Source of the DNA: Argentina anserina
Taxonomy: Eukaryota > Streptophyta > Magnoliopsida > Rosales > Rosaceae
DNA: 64,000 nt
Assembly (NCBI RefSeq): GCF_933775445.1
Contig: NC_065875.1
Span: 25,853,555 to 25,917,554 of the forward strand
Direction: 5' to 3'
A program made the translations under genes and the position numbers. The notes beneath the pieces are model-generated. The model was not told the DNA's origin, did no database searches, and was given only the letters and a program-made list of their open reading frames with translations. Positions 25,995 through 36,211 of this stretch are shown here, in pieces. The first letter of the stretch is position 1; the number at the start of each line of letters is the position of its first letter.

Positions 25995-26920
25995 AGATTT
26001 CTAGAATGCTGCCAAGATGTAAACTATGCATCCATAATATTTATCTAGTGTTCCCGGTTTTGTAACTGATGTTATACAAGAAATAAGAATGTATTCATGC
26101 TAAATAGCGTTGATTTGTGCAATCCCATAATTGGGTAGTGGTAGATGCTCATTCTTATTTTCAGTGTACAACTGTAAATTTCCAATTGTAAAGTCAAGTA
26201 AAAATTTTGCTGGTGCTGAGCCTGTCGTATCATTCTTTCTTCAGCTTATTGATTCCACGAGTCTGTCAAACATCGACAGTTTATATAAATTTCCAATGCC
26301 TTCTGTAAGTTGAAGTTAGGGGTTCTTCTGGATACAGAGTATTCCAAAATTTACCAGTTTTACTTTTGCAAGAACATCGAGTAGAGGAAAAACAACGTTC
26401 AGAGTTGTTGAGAATCCCTCCATAGTTCTTCAGTCAGTCTTGATTCGAACCTGATTGAGCCTATGACAATGTCAAATCCAATCTCAATCAAGGGGTACAA
26501 CCAAATGTTCCTACCTACTATAGAATGTTCGGCAAGACGGCAATTCGAGGACAACAAGCACATGCCTGACCTTGGAATCCTACTTCTTCCGACTAAAGCG
26601 ACCGTCCGTCCAGGTGAGCTTTATTTCAAAGCACCGGCAAGGTGCAGTGTCTTCGTTCCTTTTATCTTTGTTGTCACTACCAACATGAACCCAAGAAGTT
26701 CGTCACTTTTCGGTTCATATAGGTTTAGACGAAGCTCTTGTTTTCAATAAGCACACAAATTCTATTTAGATGAAGCTTACCGTGTACAAGGCTCGAGTGC
26801 TTATCATCTGTAGCTTCTGCCCTTTATTTCCTTTCTTAATTAAGTTATAATGCACATCCCGGATGAAGTGCTCGGGTCTTTCAAGTTTCAAAGCATACAG
26901 AAAAAGAAGAACACTGATAG
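25995..26920. other. THO2 3' UTR and intergenic DNA
   Basis: The first part is the likely THO2 3' UTR, with AATAA-like signals near 26079-26090. A 95-codon frame at 26463-26750 resembles nothing I know and lacks gene-like surroundings, so no gene is called. Confidence 0.5.
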
Positions 26921-27000
26921 CTAAAACCGTTATTGTAGGTTAAATTGGCGCCAAAATTCCGTTACAAACGGTTTTAACAAACCGCCCCAGTGGTCTTGTC
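26921..27000 (+). promoter_or_regulatory. E2F- and MSA-like promoter elements
   Basis: The palindrome TTGGCGCCAAAA at 26945-26956 fits the E2F consensus (TTTSSCGS on the minus strand). Around it are MYB3R/MSA-core motifs (AACGG or CCGTT): AACCGTTA near 26926, CCGTTA at 26959 and AAACGG ending at 26971. They lie about 200 bp before the start of the unknown gene at 27167. Such a set is typical of S-phase and G2/M genes. Confidence 0.5.
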
Positions 27001-27055
27001 TAAATATACTGAAGCTACATAGCAGAGTAGAGCCTCAACCCCATTCAATCAATTC

Positions 27056-27056
<1 letters not shown>

Positions 27057-27113
<57 letters not shown>
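27057..27113. repeat. (TC)n microsatellite in a 5' leader
   Basis: About 28 uninterrupted TC units end 54 bp before the ATG of the gene at 27167, so they are probably in its 5' UTR. CT-rich leaders are common in plant promoters. Length polymorphism is expected. Confidence 0.95.
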
Positions 27114-27118
<5 letters not shown>

Positions 27119-27166
27119 TCTTTGATTTGTTATCCAATTAAAATCAAAACAAGAAGAAGAATCTTC

Positions 27167-28168
27167 ATGGCTGATTTCTCATCGGACTTCTCCATGCTCC
27201 GCCTCGACTCCTCCTTCTCCTCCTCCCTCAAGCGCCCCTCTCCGCCGCACTCCCACCAGCCCAACCCCAAGAAAGAGAAGCTCTCTCCTCCTCTCCCATC
27301 TGGCTTTTCCAAGATTACCCCTCTCCCTCCTCTCCCCAAATCGGGCCGCTCCGAAACCCACAACCCGCTCCTCCGCCGCTGCATTTCCAACCTCGATTCT
27401 CACTCTCCCCACACCGACGCCGTCGCTTCCCCGCCGTCCGTGGTCTCCACGCTCCCGCCCCACCCCACCCACCACCGCGCCGTCTCCGAGCCCACCTTCT
27501 CTCCCGCCGCCAAGTCCGCCTCCCGCACCTCCTCCAGCTCCGGCGACGACGACGACTCCCCCAGTACTAAGGTAAAGATCGAATCTTTATTATATTCCCA
27601 ATTCAAAAATTGAATCTTTATGATATCCCCTGTTCAAAGTTGAATCTTGATGATTTTTGATAATGGTGGTTGTTGGAAATTGATGGGTTTTTGGGGAAAT
27701 CGAAATTGCAGAGGAAGCTCAAGAGGATCAAGGATCGGTTCAGAGAGATGACGCTGTGGTTTGAGCAAGTCATGCTTGAAGATGTTGATGACGACGATGA
27801 TGACGCCATTCAGGTGGATCAGGAGAAAGCACCAGAGACTCTACAAGAAGAACAAGAGCAGGAGGTGCAGGTTATCAACAATGCTGAACCCTCTGATGAG
27901 AATGTTCAAGGTCTTGTAATCACTGCTGTCACCGAGGTACTACCAAGATTTCGAATATTTGTATAAAATGTGAATTACGATTCTACTGCTTGGTTATTGT
28001 TTTAATTTGGTGATTTAATTACAGGAGGATTGTGATCAGAAAAGGTTTGAGGAATCGGTGAGCGTGGAGAAGGTTGGGGAGTGCATAGTGATCCATTTCA
28101 GCTGCCACTGTGGGGTTCCTTATCAGTTTCTTCTTGCTGGAGGAAATTGCTACTACAAGCTCATGTAG
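27167..28168 (+). CDS. Unknown conserved-looking protein with CxC C-terminus
   Basis: Three exons, 27167-27571, 27712-27936 and 28025-28168, give 257 aa with clean GT-AG junctions in phase 0. The N-terminal half is rich in S, P and H (low complexity; starts MADFSSDFSMLRLDSSF). Residues about 136-160 form a basic helix (RKLKRIKDRFREMTLWFEQV), followed by a strongly acidic D/E/Q stretch. The last 30 residues are hydrophobic and ordered, with an HFSCHCG motif and ending LLAGGNCYYKLM. I do not recognise the family and propose no function. The upstream E2F/MSA-like motifs suggest expression in dividing cells. The even splice phases, codon use and ordered C-terminus make it a real gene. Confidence 0.8.
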
Positions 28169-31100
28169 TAGCACTCTCTGTGTACGTTTGTGTAGATTTT
28201 AGTACTGACCTGACTATGAGGACAATCTGGCTTTTTAGTTCATACTGTTTGTTGAATTGATATGAGGATATAACTCTTTGCATAGGGGATTCTTTTCAGA
28301 AGGATTCTTCTGTCTTTGTTTATGCTCATATTAGATAAAGTGCTATTCAAATGGTTTCTGGGGGTGCCATAGCTGATAGAAATGCTTTGTTGCAAGTATT
28401 CTAGACAACGAGTGACTTGTAAGGATTCATGTCAAGGGCAACAAAGCAATGTAACTGCAACTCTTCAATGCTATAAACAATGTCTAGTTGTGACTTTTGT
28501 TTCTGATACCTCGAATACGATGAAATTGCATTAATGTAGTTGCTGGATTGGTCTTTTTGTGCTGTGATTTACTGTTTCAGGTGGTTTCTCATTTAAGATT
28601 TCAGGCTAAATTCATAAACGGTTACGAAGAATTATTTTTTCCAAGTTAAGCAAAGCATTACACCCGGGGCTACTAACATTTCCAAGATCTTCTCAACTGA
28701 GAAGAATATTTTTTTTCATAACTAAACTTCATAAACCGTTAAGAACAATTTCTCAAATATTGTTGAACTAGTAACCTAATCTGTAGTTTGGTCATAAGAA
28801 ATCCTTTCAGAGTTATCTTTCTTGTAGGGGATACAACTCATACAAGAAACAAATAAACTCCAATGAAATAGGGATACATGATAGACACCGGAAATATCTC
28901 AAACCCATCCCTAAATCTTCCAACACACGTCGAGTCTTTGGCTCCATCTCTCTCAAAAAGTCTCGTCTTCTTCTACTGGAGTCCTCTTCCTTCTTTGACT
29001 TTCGGTAGCCTCGATCTGTCATTTAGATAATGGCCGGCGGCGGGCCGGGAAATTAGAAGAATGACAAGCAACGCTATTTTCCAAGCAAGTATAGATGACC
29101 AGTTGGGGGGAGGCCAGAGAATTACTAGAAGGCGATAACAATTACTACTAAGACGATCATAGATTTTCAGACCATTTAGTGCGTTAGCGCAAAATTAACC
29201 CAAAAAATATTTGAAGCAATATCAAATTTCTTACAGCTAGCTTTTCTGGAGCTTGTTAAAAGAAAATGGAATGTGACTAGGAGATTAGATATGTTGATGC
29301 CAAATTATTAATGATGGATTACTGCGCGCGCTTGGCTTGTATGGGATGATGATTGGGATCCTAACTGTCACTTTGGATAAATGTCTACAAGACGTACGTA
29401 AAAACATAAGTAAATATTAGTACTCATTGCTACATCGTCTCCCACTCTCCCGATATCATCACCGCAAATTTTGCTCAATCACGATTCGCTTTGTGCCAAA
29501 CCACCGTTAGTTTATTACCACATTTTCACCGGTGTATCTTGCATGCACGGCCGTGAACATACACGGCCATGTGCATTGCACGGGATGGAAAAAAAATGAT
29601 GGCATTAAATTTTTCGTCGTTAACCACGGTCAAGGAAAAAAAATACAAAACACGGTTATTTAATATTTTAGTGTACACTAATCTGCTCACCATATCATTC
29701 AAATTCACACACCCTCGATCTCGTCCCTACGATTATTATCATCCTCTTGCTTCCTTGGGGAACTACTTGAGCAATGTTGGCAGAGCACTTGTTGGCTTCC
29801 CGACTCTGACGATTCCTCTTCTTCTCCTCTCCCTCTTGAAAACCCGAAGACCAAAAATCATTGAAAGGTTTCAATCCCTGGCGTTTGTTTTGTATTGATT
29901 CCAAATTGGAGGTTGGGCTTAGTATCAATTTTTTGATACTAGATTCACAATTCTAACTATTTACCACAACATAAAACTTTGGACGAAAAATAGGGCACAT
30001 AAATTTGTTTAGTAACTTTTGAAACATAAATTTGGTGATTATCAAGTTTTCTTAGAGTTTGTCAATATTCAGGTCAAACTAGGAATCTTGGCCAATCTTA
30101 AAGTCAACCCTTGACGTTCTTAGTCAAATTAGAAGAAGGACAATACAACTATTTGGAAATCGTTATATTATGTTTTTCTTTGGCATCTAGTTAACGACCA
30201 ATCGTTACGATAAAAATTCATGAAGTCCGCGAAAAGGAAAACATTATATTTTCAAAAAATTGCAAAAAAACGGATCCCATTACTTATCTATTTTAATTTA
30301 TTCATTTTAAGTTATAACAAGTTCACTTTGCAAGAATTCCTAAGAAACTTAAATAATCAAATCAAAACAAATAGAATAGTGGTGTATAGAAGTAGTATAT
30401 TTTTGTTGTTTTTCTTTTTATCCTTCTCAAATCCCTATAAAGAAATTGATTTAATATGAAAGTTTCTCCTAAAGAAAATGATCAGTAGTGCTCACAATCC
30501 GCATTTGGCTTTCCAAAGACAGCGATTCTTGGCATGATGTTTACACATCTATGTCTTGTACTTTGCTGGATTCACATTCCCGACCGCTTGTAACACTCCC
30601 TGCACCCGTTGAGGCAACTCCTCCTCCTCCTCCAGTGTTTCCTACACAAAAATGATAACAAAGCAAGTCAAAAAAGAAGTCATTAAAACCCAAACACAAA
30701 TAGTTAACTCTATACACTTGTGCATTTATTAGTCTTATATATATAACATGATTTGTAACTAAAATAAACATAATATATTGTCATTCTTTCATAACAAATA
30801 TATATATATATATATATATATCAAAACTATACAATTAATCCAAAATCACTTTGCATAACATAGATTCATAAATATCAAAATACTGGCTAATCTTGAAATA
30901 AATAAATAAACAAGAACAATGTTTGAACTAACTTTAAGCTTCAAAATCATCATCATCATCAATTAGAATATCATCATTCAAAGTAGCACCACTATCACAA
31001 TTACCTCTAACACCTCCAAACTATCTCAAAACCCTAAAAATACCTCATTAAAAAATTGTCTATTCATAAAAATAAAAAAAATTAAGGCGTTGGCCTTTCA

Positions 31101-31429
31101 CGCCTCAAAACACGCCTAGTTACTGCTTGAACACCTTTGGCCCTGGGCCTAGGCAACCAAGGCTAAGCCCATTTTGCTTGCGCCTTGCATCAACGATTCT
31201 CTCAGTTGCAATACCTCCCTTCGCCGGTGCATCATCAATATCTCCCTCCACCGGTGAGTCAACAATATCTCCCTCCTTCCCTCCCTCCCTCTGCCGTCTC
31301 AGCCCTAGGTGAGTCAGCAATTCCCCCGGCAAATCATGTTAACAATCTTGTTCATCAAAACATCTTTTCAAATTATGTCCTTGTTGTTCAAATGTTCATC
31401 AAAACCATCTCTTTTCAAATCATGTTAAC
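28169..31429. other. Long gene-poor interval
   Basis: No gene is supported. Visible: a 3' UTR for the preceding gene, a pair of direct repeats (about 28611-28632 and 28730-28751, TTCATAAAC.GTTA.GAA), a short CG-rich inverted repeat near 29541-29574, and AT-rich DNA. On the minus strand at about 30541-30646 an exon-like segment (GNTGGGGGVASTGAG...) ends with a stop; it may be the last exon of an old transposon or gene, but no partner exon is convincing. Confidence 0.45.
30798..30821. repeat. (AT)n microsatellite
   Basis: About twelve AT units in AT-rich intergenic DNA. Confidence 0.9.
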
Positions 31430-31460
31430 AATCTTGTTCATCAAAACATTTTTTTCAAAC
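31331..31460. repeat. Tandem duplication of about 86 bp
   Basis: The phrase AAATCATGTTAACAATCTTG followed by TTCATCAAAACAT occurs at 31331 and again at about 31417, with nearly the same continuation. The second copy runs into the Copia gag relic. Confidence 0.75.
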
Positions 31461-31960
31461 CATGTTGTTGTTGTTGTTCTTAGTAGACATGATATCTTGA
31501 TTTTGGAGCACCACTGTTTTCTCCAAATCTTTCTCAAAAGCCAACAATTGAGATTGAAACTCTTCCATAGAGAACAATTTGTCCCTGGCTCTAAATCCTC
31601 TAATAACCACTTTGATGTTGTTATACTCATGAGGTAGACCTTCAAGCGCTAATACAATAATATCTCATCACTATAGTTCACGCCTACAGAAGCCAGTTCA
31701 TCTCTGATACATTTGAGACCGAAGATACATGTCAGTAAAACCAACATTTTTCTTTAAAGTATGTAGATTGGTCTTCGATCAGTTTCATGGCATCTGAGCT
31801 TGAAGTAGCCGAATGTTTATTCCTGTCTCAACCAACCCTCCCTTATACTTTTGCTTCCAACCAAATAGGATAATGTCTCATCTGATATAGTAGCACATAT
31901 AAAACTTAACACAGCTTTATCATTTTTTGGTTCATTCCTGAATTCCCTTCCGAGAGCAGC
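31430..31960 (-). pseudogene. Copia gag (UBN2 type) relic
   Basis: On the minus strand the order of motifs is that of a Copia gag polypeptide: an N-terminal part near 31880-31960 (LSFICATISDETLSYLV-like in broken frame), then SVGVNYSDEILLLALEGLP (about 31650-31690) and IKVVIRGFRARDKLFSMEEF (about 31570-31625). Frameshifts and stops interrupt it and nothing of pol follows. It is not a partner of the Copia element at 894-4202, being 27 kb away. Confidence 0.7.
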
Positions 31961-32150
31961 TAGAGTATTTATAGTTATTACAACAACCAATGAAATAAAA
32001 AAGAAAAAGCCACATCAGCAACATATCTTTGACTTCTGTTGACTTGCATACTCTGTCCTCATAGCAATTAGTAGCCTTCTTAAAATTAAATTGATTGGCA
32101 CTAGCTAGCCTCCTTCTTGTTGACTGATTCATCAATGTTTCTTGTAGTTA
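31961..32150 (-). repeat. Probable LTR/leader remnant of the Copia gag relic
   Basis: Just upstream (minus strand) of the gag relic lies CTATAAATACTCTAGC at about 31961-31976, a TATA box placed as in a Copia LTR. It is preceded by T-rich DNA up to about 32150. The LTR ends cannot be fixed without a second copy. This remnant lies about 200 bp from the next gene's start. Confidence 0.4.
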
Positions 32151-32289
32151 CAGTCTTTGTGCAGTTGTAGCTGGCTTCGATCTTATCAAAGCCACTACGT
32201 TGTCATTGTATACACATAAAGCAACTACGAAACTCATCCAACTTCATTTGCCTCAAGTCAACACATCAGACCAATTCTACTACTTCTCT

Positions 32290-32321
32290 CTTCTTCTTCT
32301 TCTTCTTCTTCTTCTTCTTCT
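32290..32321. repeat. (CTT)n microsatellite in the ANTH gene leader
   Basis: About ten TTC units end roughly 18 bp before the ATG at 32339, in the likely 5' UTR. Confidence 0.9.
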
Positions 32322-32338
32322 GCCTCTGTCTCTCGAAA

Positions 32339-33724
32339 ATGCAGAGGCGATTCCGGCAAGCATTCACCGCTCTAAGAGAGCATACATCCGTGAGCTATGC
32401 AAAGATCGCCACGGTTGGAGGGTTCTGCAACGTCGAGCTCATCGTCATAAAAGCAACGGCTCCGGATGACTTGCCTTTGCCGGAAAAGTACATTCAAGAG
32501 CTCTTGAAAATCTTCTCCATCTCTGCAGCCACCCTGAGAGACTTCTCACTCAGCTTCTGCCGCCGCTTCGGGAAGACCCGCTGCTGGAGAGTTGCACTCA
32601 AGTGCTTGATCCTCCTCCATCGTCTGCTCCGTGCCGTCCCTGAAGACAGTGCGTTTCGGACTGAGCTCCTTTGTACACGCTCTATTGGGTTGATGTCTCT
32701 TAACAACTGTCGCTTCCGTGATGATTCCTCCTCGGCTTCAGCAGACTATACGGCTTTCATCAGATCATATGCTCAGCTCCTCGACGAAGTTCTTCATTGC
32801 TTTTGCTTGGACAACAAGGCTCCCCCAGAACCACTACAACAACATCAAGAGGAAGGAGAAGAAGGAGATGATGAAGATGAACGAGAGGAAGAAGATGATG
32901 AACCACAATTTCAGAGCTTATCAGCTAAAATGGAAGAAATTAGTCGAATGCTTGAAATGCTGCCGCAGCTACAAAGCCTTATTGATCGAGTCATGGACTG
33001 CCGGCCAACAGGGCCAGCAGCTAAAAGCTTTTTGGTTCAAGTGGCCATGAAACTTCTAATTCGAGACAGCTTTGTGTGTTATACAATCTTTAGGAAGGAA
33101 ATTGTTATGGTTCTTGATAGCCTCTTTCAGATGCCTTATCGAAATTGCATATCCGCTTTTGGGATTTACAAGAAGGCAGCAGTGCAAGCAACTGAGCTTT
33201 GTGAATTCTACGACTGGTGTAGGGCAATGGGAATTTGTGGTGCATATGAGTATCCATTTATCGATCGAATCCCGCATATTCAAATCCATGCTCTGGAGAA
33301 CTTCCTCCATGGAATGTGGCAGTTGACGGATCAGTCTTCTTCCACTCCGACCTCATCGTTAACCTCTTCATTTAAATGCTCCAGTGAAACCTTGACGGAA
33401 GATGAAACTCACGGAAGCATTCTTGTTAGTACAAAATGGGAAAAGCCATTGATTCAGTTCGGTGGGGATCATGAGGACGTGAAGCCCTTAATTGGGTTTG
33501 GGAAAGAGGAAGCCGAGAAGATGTTGATTCAGTTTGAAGAAGTCGATGAGAGCTGGGAGACCATTCTTGAAGCTTCCATCAATGTGTCACCTTCTTATCA
33601 ACAAAACAATATGTTGTGCTTGTACAATCCGAACGTCATCAACCCTTTCTATAAATCGAGCATGACAAGGCAAGATTACCATGGATTGGTCACTGCCAAC
33701 AACACCGTTCCTTCTTTAATCTAG
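32339..33724 (+). CDS. ANTH-domain clathrin assembly protein (At1g33340-like)
   Basis: Intronless gene for 461 aa. The N-terminal ANTH domain includes HTSVSYAKIATVGGFCNVEL, KATAPDDLPLPEKY, a basic FCRRFGKTRCWRVALKC stretch and the DYTAFIRSYAQLLDE helix. ANTH/AP180 proteins bind PI(4,5)P2 and clathrin and act in endocytosis or in vesicle formation at the plasma membrane and trans-Golgi. An acidic insert (residues about 165-190) separates two helical parts, as in the At1g33340 group. The C-terminus has two similar phrases, KPLIQFGG and KPLIGFGK, and an NPF motif (VINPFYK) that may bind EH-domain proteins. The start is supported by conservation from QRRFRQAF on. Frame intact, length typical. Confidence 0.93.
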   Translation: MQRRFRQAFTALREHTSVSYAKIATVGGFCNVELIVIKATAPDDLPLPEKYIQELLKIFSISAATLRDFSLSFCRRFGKTRCWRVALKCLILLHRLLRAVPEDSAFRTELLCTRSIGLMSLNNCRFRDDSSSASADYTAFIRSYAQLLDEVLHCFCLDNKAPPEPLQQHQEEGEEGDDEDEREEEDDEPQFQSLSAKMEEISRMLEMLPQLQSLIDRVMDCRPTGPAAKSFLVQVAMKLLIRDSFVCYTIFRKEIVMVLDSLFQMPYRNCISAFGIYKKAAVQATELCEFYDWCRAMGICGAYEYPFIDRIPHIQIHALENFLHGMWQLTDQSSSTPTSSLTSSFKCSSETLTEDETHGSILVSTKWEKPLIQFGGDHEDVKPLIGFGKEEAEKMLIQFEEVDESWETILEASINVSPSYQQNNMLCLYNPNVINPFYKSSMTRQDYHGLVTANNTVPSLI

Positions 33725-33979
33725 CTTAGCTGAAAAATGCAGTATGTGAGTATATCAATCTTATACTCATGGCATGGAGAAGTTAAGGAATAAATCAGCC
33801 ATTGAGAGCTACAATTAAATTAGATCATGTTAGGAATTACATTGAATTACTATTTACTTTATTTTTTTCCCAATTGAGGTGTATAGGCCCTCGTACTTTT
33901 TGTGTGATTATTCAGAAGGAACACCGAACATGATCAAACAGATTGCATATAAACATATGGCGCCTTACCGTGTTGCATA

Positions 33980-34159
33980 TGTTAAACAACGACAAACGTG
34001 GCTCGTGGACCAACTGTACCGATACTGTCTCAACTTAGCCACCTCACAGGTGTTGGGTTTTAATCACAAAAGGCCTCGGTACAATTAGTTATTATCCACC
34101 CACTTATAAGCTTTATTTTCTTTGTCACTTCTTAGATGTAGGATCTCTCCTCTCCAACA
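33980..34159 (-). repeat. TRIM LTR, left outer copy (minus)
   Basis: 180 bp running (minus strand) from TGTTGGAGAGG at 34159 to GTTGTTTAACA at 33980. It contains GCTTATAAGTGGG as TATA box. It is about 95% identical by eye to the copy at 34713-34889 in opposite orientation. Confidence 0.9.
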
Positions 34160-34712
34160 CGCCCCCTCACGTGCAACCTAATTTTTAGGTCTGCACGTGA
34201 CAGATTAACATCCCACATACTGGGATGAAAGAAACTAAGGTCCAGTAACCAACGACACTTAGTGGCCATCCAATCGGAAATCCTCCGATGGCATGACAAA
34301 GTGGCACCCAACTCGGGCCCACGAAAAATTGGAGGCGCAACTAGAGAGGGACCCGCTCTGATACCATGTTAAACAGCGACAAGCGTGGCTTGTGGACCAA
34401 CTGTACCGATACTGTCTCAACTTAGCCACCTCACAGGTGTTGGGTTTTAATCACAAAAGGCCTCGGTACAGTTGGTCCACGAGCCACGCTTGTCGCTGTT
34501 TAACATGGTATCAGAGCGGGTCCCTCTCCAGTTGCGCCTCCAATCTTTCGTGGGCCCGAGTTGGGTGCCACTTTGTCATGCCATCGGAGGATTTCCGATT
34601 GGATGACCACTAAGTGTCGTTGGTTACTGGACCTTAGTTTCTTTCATCCCAGTATGTGGGATGTTAATCTGTCACGTGCAGACCTAAAAATTAGGTTGCA
34701 CGTGAAGGGGCG

Positions 34713-34889
34713 TGTTGGAGATGAGAGATCCCACATCTAAGAAGTGACAAAGAAAATAAAGCTTATAAATGGGTGAATAAACCAATTGTACCGAGGCCTT
34801 TTGTGATTAAAACTCAACACCTGTGAGGTGGTAAGTTGGGACAGTATCGGTACAGTTGGTCCACGAGCCACGCTTGTCGCTGTTTAACA
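34713..34889 (+). repeat. TRIM LTR, right copy (plus)
   Basis: 177 bp from TGTTGGAGATG to GCTGTTTAACA, with TATA-like GCTTATAAATGGG near 34758-34770. It is directly followed by a primer-binding site (TGGTATCAGAGC at 34890), so a further internal region once continued to the right and is cut off near 34958. Confidence 0.9.
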
Positions 34890-34959
34890 TGGTATCAGAG
34901 CGGGTCTCTCTCCAGTTGCGCTTCCAATCTTTCGTGGGCCCGAGCTGAATGACACTTTG

Positions 34960-35134
34960 TTATAAACTAATATGCATATATAGGTGCTTTTTTCATCGAT
35001 GTAGATTAGTTGTTCAATATAATATTCATTCTTCTTCTTTGGTATTATCGATCAATTTCCAATGCAAACTTAGAAGAACTCATGAACCAAGGCAGTACTT
35101 GCTGACTCGCTGTCATTCGTCGGTTTGTGTAAAT

Positions 35135-35176
<42 letters not shown>

Positions 35177-36211
35177 TTGGGCCAGGATGAAACAATGAAA
35201 TACTATTGCATACTTTAGTGTTACGTCTAGCTTTCAATTTGACATTTGCAAAGTGTAGTTGATGTTTGTTTTATGCTCGTTCATTTTTCCCTCTCGACCA
35301 TGATTAGAAAACATAATAGAGAATTGAAAAGGATCCGCCCGCAGGGCTGCGCAAGGTCTTGAGAATGTGGAGCACCTTCCATTGGCTTCAACCTGCCAAC
35401 AGCATTCTGGTTTTCTTTTTTTTGTTTCTGACTTGTATCGATCGCGCGCTCAACTTGAAGTGCCTTTTGCGCCAGTGTGGGATTGTGGAAAAACTGCTTG
35501 CCAAAAATGAAGTGCAATATCAAGTAATTTGTATATACAGCAAACTTTTTTTCCGTAGAGGAAAGACATGTTGAAGATGAACTTAATTGGTGGATTTGAG
35601 CTACTTGCTATCTCTCAGACACTTTTCTAACACCATTGACGCAACTCATAAGTGACTTGTACTTGGATCTCCCAAACCCTTTGCTATATATAAGAGCGTG
35701 GCCTGGTCTTAGAAACTTGGTACTGTTCTTCCCCAAAACCAACGTAATAGACACTTCCAAGTTCCAATTCTAAGCGGCGTCGTCTTCATCCCGACTCAGG
35801 ACTCAGGACTTGTAGCAGTGGCCACTAGGGCTTGCATTCTTTGTCCTCTCATTTTCTTTTCCCCAGTCAACAAGGCACCCCCCCGTAAGCTTTACGCCAC
35901 ACGAAAATGAATTGATCCAAGAAACAGCCCTATCTATTTAATCATAACAAACTAGTTCACATGTCAGCTGGGCCCCTCTGATTCTGGCGGGAATCCATCC
36001 CTCTCAGAGTCTCAGTTCAGCTCACAGGTTCCAGGTCCATAGCAGACTTGAGAAGTCAACCCAGACTTCGAGTCATTCGAACTCGCATTGGCCGCCATTA
36101 AAATTACCCACTAAACATCCGATCGCATCAGAATCAGCCTAACCTTCAATTCCACATTAATATATATAACACAATCTCCCCACCATTCTAGTGATCGAAT
36201 CCCCCACAACC
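34960..36211. other. Intergenic DNA and receptor-kinase promoter
   Basis: An (AT)n run lies near 35138-35175. From about 35680 the sequence looks like a promoter: a TATA-like ctatatataagagcg at about 35684-35698 and another tatatataac at about 36162-36171, 40 bp before the ATG. Which one is used cannot be told. No other gene is supported. Confidence 0.45.
35138..35175. repeat. (AT)n microsatellite
   Basis: About nineteen AT units, between the TRIM cluster and the receptor kinase. Confidence 0.9.

Larger units (their letters stand above)
33980..34958. mobile_element. Palindromic TRIM retroelement cluster
   Basis: Order: LTR minus (33980-34159), internal minus (34160-34366), LTR end minus (34367-34409), 53-nt centre (34410-34462), LTR end plus (34463-34505), internal plus (34506-34712), LTR plus (34713-34889), then the start of another internal region (34890 to about 34958). 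The internal region starts TGGTATCAGAGC, the primer-binding site for initiator methionine tRNA, and ends in a polypurine-like AAGGGGCG before the next LTR. It is only 207 bp and has no coding capacity, so this is a terminal-repeat retrotransposon in miniature. Two copies meet head to head and form two arms of about 430 bp. A TRIM of this size needs enzymes from other elements. Confidence 0.9.

Noticed and set aside
26463..26750. 95-codon plus-strand frame after THO2
   Set aside because: No recognisable domain, no splice or promoter context, composition like the flanks.
29541..29574. CG-rich inverted repeat (CACGGCC...)
   Set aside because: Arms are short and mismatched; too weak for a terminator or miRNA call.
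33879..34613. Small plus-strand frames over the TRIM cluster
   Set aside because: They read through LTR and primer-binding sequence; TRIMs are noncoding.
34160..34712. Cassandra-type TRIM with 5S rRNA sequence
   Set aside because: The LTRs lack a recognisable 5S-like promoter block, so this TRIM is another family.
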